A DNA stretch of 64,000 bases from assembly GCA_016859345.1 (NCBI GenBank), contig CM029124.1, positions 25,376,480-25,440,479 of the forward strand, written 5' to 3'. The notes beneath the pieces are model-generated. The model had not been told where the DNA came from. It saw only the letters and a program-made list of their open reading frames with translations, and did not search any database. This document shows positions 59,750 to 64,000 of the stretch, piece after piece; position 1 is the first letter of the stretch, and the number at the start of each line of letters is the position of its first letter. Origin of the DNA: Istiophorus platypterus (Eukaryota; Chordata; Actinopteri; Istiophoriformes; Istiophoridae). The translations under genes were made by a program, and so were the position numbers.

Positions 59750-62652
59750 AGTGTAAAAAAAGGAATATGATTTATGATTACCTATTATATGACCTAACAT
59801 TATAAGACTGATTTTATGCCAATATTTGCATATCCTATACACTAGGAGATATTAGAGGGATACTTCATGGCAATCAACCATGATCGTAGTAATTACTCAT
59901 AACTATTATTACTGATAAGACTCTGCATGACCCTCCTTTTGTAAACATCGGAAAACTAAAAAAAACAAACAAAAAAAACTTAAAGGGATGTTACAAAAGT
60001 GACCAGAAGAAGCATATTGTCAACAAAAAAGTCAATTTCTGTAGGGATCCTTTCCATAATGTTGTCAGACACATATTAACAATATGATTCTGTCAGTGGC
60101 AAAAACCAAAAAATTAGTTTTTAGTGGTTGTCCTTTGATACCGACCAATGCCCCTTAGGATTACAGTAGCCAGTTATGTCACTTGCTCTATTCTCCTCTA
60201 TTATCCTGTGCTAGAATCTCAATAACATGTGCTATCAATTCAGACTTTAGAGTAAATTTAAAGTAATGTATCTGTATCATCTACTTCTGTCTCGTGACTA
60301 CCTGCAAACCATGCCTAATGAATTTTAGTGGAGAAGTTTGTACTCTAGCAGAACAGGGTGGGCTGCATACTCTAACATAGCTAACATGACAGCTTCCTCC
60401 ATTTTGGACTCACCAGGTGTCTATTACCTCAAAATGTCACAAATTTGAGAGAGTTCTCTTAATACATTCATATGGTTAGCCCTGTTGAGGCATTTGTATT
60501 ATGCGAACAGAATAAGTTTTGGGGTAAAAGTTCACTAATTTTTGAACCCTACATAAAATATATATCTGCAATTACTTTCTTTGAAACTAACTCCATTAAT
60601 TGCAGCAATTCTACTAAAATGAACAGCTGTCTGAAATACCTGTTACAAATACCAGTCCTTAATTCTATATATGTTGTTGCTACCAACTTCCTTCTCTTTG
60701 CCTGAGAACCTTAAAAATACAGCAATTAAGCATGCAAATGATAACTTCTTTAATATAACTGAGGTATTTGCTTGTCTTTAATTGACTATAATAGCATGGA
60801 AATGTTCGTTAATGGCACAATAAATATTTTAACAGCAATCTTAGTCCAAAAATGATGGGTCCCAATATCTATTTTAAACATCTATAATCAGTTAAGTTAT
60901 ACTCTGTCCTCCATTGAGTGACTCCCTCAAAGATGATGTCATTGCTATGTCTCCCCCCCCAGAGCTGAGTTAGTGTATGTAAGTGTTTTGAAATAACCCC
61001 ACAGTTAATTTTCCACTTTCTTTTCTGACTTGCATAAATAGTTTTCATTTCCCCCACCTCTCTTTGGCCTGGCACTAAGGCTGCCATCTGTTCTGCGAAA
61101 AGTTGCTTCTATCCCTCTCTCTAGGGCTGACGTCAGCTAAATGAGAGCTCTGATATATTTTCTGTCCTCAGATTACATGATAATTACCATCACTTAGTCT
61201 TTCACCCTCATAAGACAGTCATATTGATGTCCTTGCCCTTTTGATTAAACAATGCTTGGCATGGAACTCAGTGACCCCCTCCACACCCAACCATGGGTCT
61301 GCTAGGGGTCTGAAAGAGTGAAAAATATATGGGTGGGTTTAAGTGAGCATGTAGTTGTGTTAAAGTGAAAGGGACGTATAATGATTTTTTTTGTGTGTCA
61401 GTGCCATGATGTCCTATTTCTAAATTCCAAAATGAAGAAAATTGCCCAGACTTTGTAGGTAACTGCAGTCTATTTAACCTTGAATATGGCTAAGACAGAT
61501 GTTCACAGAATTCAGAAGCAGGTGGCAGGGGGAAGATATGACATTGATATATGAGGTATTGAATTCCACATTATCTGAGTCACTGCTGGCCTTAAGGGCT
61601 TATATTATCTGTGATAAGACTTTGTTGAGAATCTATCGGCCTCCCTAATCCTCTAAGCAAGAGATGCACTTAACTTTCCACTAGCCCAGGGTGATGCCAT
61701 AGAAACTCTATCATTTTAAACATCGGGGTTTTTCAAAATAATGCACTAAATCCACTTGACTCAACTCCAGTGATGTATTCATTACACGGTAAACAACCAT
61801 TTACACTTACAATTTACACTTATTACACTTACTACATGTTTCATAGCTCTACCCGCCAGTTCTTTCAGTGATAGACCTGATTTTTTTCCCTAAAATTGGA
61901 TGAGTCAATCCATCAAGCAACAAAATCCAGAGTCACTACACTTTTTTTAAAGCTGCCTCGCAGTACACGGAGCACTGCAGGAGCAATAGTGTAGAGACTG
62001 TAAACCTGACAAACCAAGACTTTTCTTAAAATGACTGAGTCACACTACTAACTGCAATAGAAGCAGAAATGGATGGAAATGGATGGCAGCACAATGTCAG
62101 TCAGCACAAGTCAGGGCAATGCAACTAATTTCTTTTTGCTACAATACTCTTAGCTCTATTGTCCGTCTGACAGCACCATTATTAACCCAGCATGAGAGAA
62201 ACTCCATGGTGCATGACTGAGCTATGACCAAGACTCCAACTTTTGCTTTATCTGACTGTGTAACTTTTACATCCCTGATGAAGAACAAAGACATTGAAAC
62301 ATCAGGTCTTAGGTAAAACATGAGTCATATACAGGAATATGGTGTGGAATAGCTGCAGCTGTGCTGCACCAAGTACATCTGCAGGGGGGTGAATAATATA
62401 TTTCTCCTATTTGTAGAGAAGGTCAAAGGAAGAAAAGACATCATAGTTTGCATTGTTTATGTATTTCCTTGGTATCTCATAGCCTCCAGGTATATGACAT
62501 ATCTCTAAATTAGTTTTTGTCTACACATGCATTCTTTGCATCCTCCTATATCCTTTGCATCGCTTTCCTATCTTCTAACACCAATGTACCCTTTCATTAC
62601 CAAAAAGGAAAAGCAAGACATCAATTAAAATAAGACTGAGGAAACAACAACA

Positions 62653-62690
62653 TATACCAGTCAGCCACAACACTAAAACCAGTTACCAGT
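62653..62690 (+). repeat. mariner/Tc1-type MITE terminus
   Basis: TATACCAGTCAGCCACAACA followed by CTAAAACCAGTTACC resembles the end of a widespread element with consensus GATCAGCCATAACATTAAAACCACTGAC. No second end was found. Confidence 0.45.
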
Positions 62691-64000
62691 TTTAAGTTTG
62701 CTAAACGGTGTAGATCTTATCAAGTAAAATCAGTCTCTCTTGTTGACGAGGTTGTCCGAAACTGTAGATTACTAATCCGCAGTGAAGTACCAACTCCCTC
62801 TGCAGGAAATCATTATTTTGTTTAATAACTAATTCAGAGAGCTCATACCTACACATGTGGTTAAGTGGCATGAGTGCACATCATCCAGGCACAATACCCA
62901 GAGACAGTCACATCTCAAGCAATTTGACTCCCCACTATGGTGTTGGGCACATTGCTTAACATTTACTGTGTTTCCCCTTCACTTTTCACTGGCTAAAGCT
63001 GAATGACATTACATATTTTTTATGTGATTATGTCATAAAACCAATGACTATATACATTGTTTTTTTGTTTGTTTTTTTTTAACTCAATCAATTACATATC
63101 AATCGGTCAAAAAACTTTGGTATAGGTTGGGCTCTAATTACACAGATGAAGATAAAAGATTGACATCAATTCTTTTCTGTGCAACCAATAAACAGAATGG
63201 CAAGGCCAGATTACCAGAAAGGCAACTTTCCCAGGGGAACAGAACAGCCCCAGAAGTCAATGCAAACCATCTGGGTTTAGTGATATGATTAATGGCAAAT
63301 TTGATGGAACTACAGAAACACTCTGCACAAAAGCAACTCACTTTACTCTGACTTGACAGCGGTGTTACAAAGCTTCTACCATCCCAAAAGATCTTTAATT
63401 GAGTACATACATCAGCTTCCTAAAAAGATGCAAAACCAGACAAAAAACAAGTTTCATTTTTGGCCTGCTATCAAGTTGCTCACAAAATTAACGTTAATTA
63501 GCGACAGTTTGTGTGACCTTTGACTGGCTTTTCACCAGCTAAAAATGAGAAGTTGCGACCTAAACATTTGTACTCTACTCTGTACCAGTGAGAAAGATAA
63601 AGTTAGATAGAAATCAAGCAAATCCATGTATTTTTCCAACTTGGATATCAGAACCCACACAAGAGAACCAAAATAATTTTTCACATTCAGAGTCATATTT
63701 TTACTCTCATATGAAGTGAAATGCTGCACTGTGGGCCGTGATCAGGACTGCACTACTAGTCTCAGGTGAGCAACACATAGTATAATACAGAAAGGATCGG
63801 AATTTGGTCGCCTTTATCATAGCTAATAAAGATCCATTGAAATATTATCTCTATTCCTTGTTACAGTAGTAATGATATGATCCTATCTTGTAGAGAAACC
63901 CTAAGTCAATTCTATTATCTATGTTTATCTATACCCAGTTATAGTGGAGGCAGAAGTCAACATATTGGAGGAAGAATTTGGATTTACAAAGATGTTTTGT

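Larger units (their letters stand above)
56979..64000 (-). other. ltbp1: ltbp1 intron upstream of EGF-1 exon (partial)
   Basis: More than 7 kb of intron leading into the EGF-1 exon. The only structure seen is a CA repeat (57373-57396), a TG repeat (59722-59749) and a mariner/Tc1-type MITE end near 62653. I looked on the minus strand for the preceding LTBP1 exon (a Cys-rich CCHGW-type segment) and found none. The short ORFs here have no recognisable protein features. Confidence 0.75.

Noticed and set aside
60472..60705. 77-residue plus-strand frame in the upstream intron
   Set aside because: AT-rich, no motif, antisense to ltbp1 and no splice or promoter context.
1..64000. CRISPR arrays, operons, tRNA or rRNA genes
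   Set aside because: No regularly spaced repeats, cloverleaf-like promoters (A/B boxes) or rRNA blocks were seen. The gene structure is plainly vertebrate.

Overview
The window is nuclear DNA from a ray-finned (teleost) fish, most likely a percomorph. It is AT-rich, its coding sequence is in small exons with GT-AG introns, and it is loaded with repeat families familiar from percomorph genomes: several Tc1-like transposon families, CR1/L2-type LINEs, an L1-type LINE, Ty3/gypsy fragments and short non-autonomous elements. It shows no operon, CRISPR array or bacterial feature.

One host gene is visible. Six consecutive internal exons of latent TGF-beta binding protein 1 (ltbp1, long form) lie on the minus strand between 56978 and 8037. 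In transcript order they are: EGF-like 1 plus hinge (56615-56978), a linker exon (44147-44298), the conserved Cys-containing exon (32299-32472), EGF-like 2 plus linker (17007-17213), linker plus the start of the hybrid (8-Cys) domain (11564-11865), and most of the rest of that domain (8037-8139). All six stay open, all junctions obey GT-AG, and the codon phases chain without a break over 1302 nt (433 whole codons plus split ends). The exons for the signal peptide and N-terminus must lie beyond 64000. The exons for the end of the hybrid domain, the calcium-binding EGF array, the TB domains and the C-terminus must lie before position 1.

Everything else is intron. From low to high coordinate it holds: a percomorph interspersed repeat (1048-1643); a broken Ty3/gypsy element in gag-PR-RT-IN order (3070-4900); a short MITE and a perfect 24-bp hairpin near 5.0 and 6.2 kb; an L1-type ORF1 remnant (to 15215); a Tc1 piece and an antisense LINE (18.0-19.8 kb); two long Tc1 copies (21.4-22.5 and 24.5-26.0 kb); a LINE ORF1 remnant with an SGNH-hydrolase-like segment (34.6-35.8 kb); a Tc1-like transposase (36.8-37.4 kb); two LINE 3' ends in series (39.4-41.3 kb); Tc1 remnants (42.5-45.0 kb); a LINE inserted inside another LINE (46.4-50.3 kb); a Tc1 deletion derivative; a reverse-oriented Ty3/gypsy remnant (50.9-53.1 kb); and two more Tc1 pieces (54.0-56.4 kb). 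No mobile element here appears to keep an intact open reading frame.

I found no convincing undescribed system. The points most worth checking are the perfect hairpin, the LINE-in-LINE nest, the coding microsatellite and tandem repeat in ltbp1, and the absence of an obvious first exon for the short ltbp1 isoform. Family names for repeats come from remembered consensus patterns, and their boundaries are approximate.
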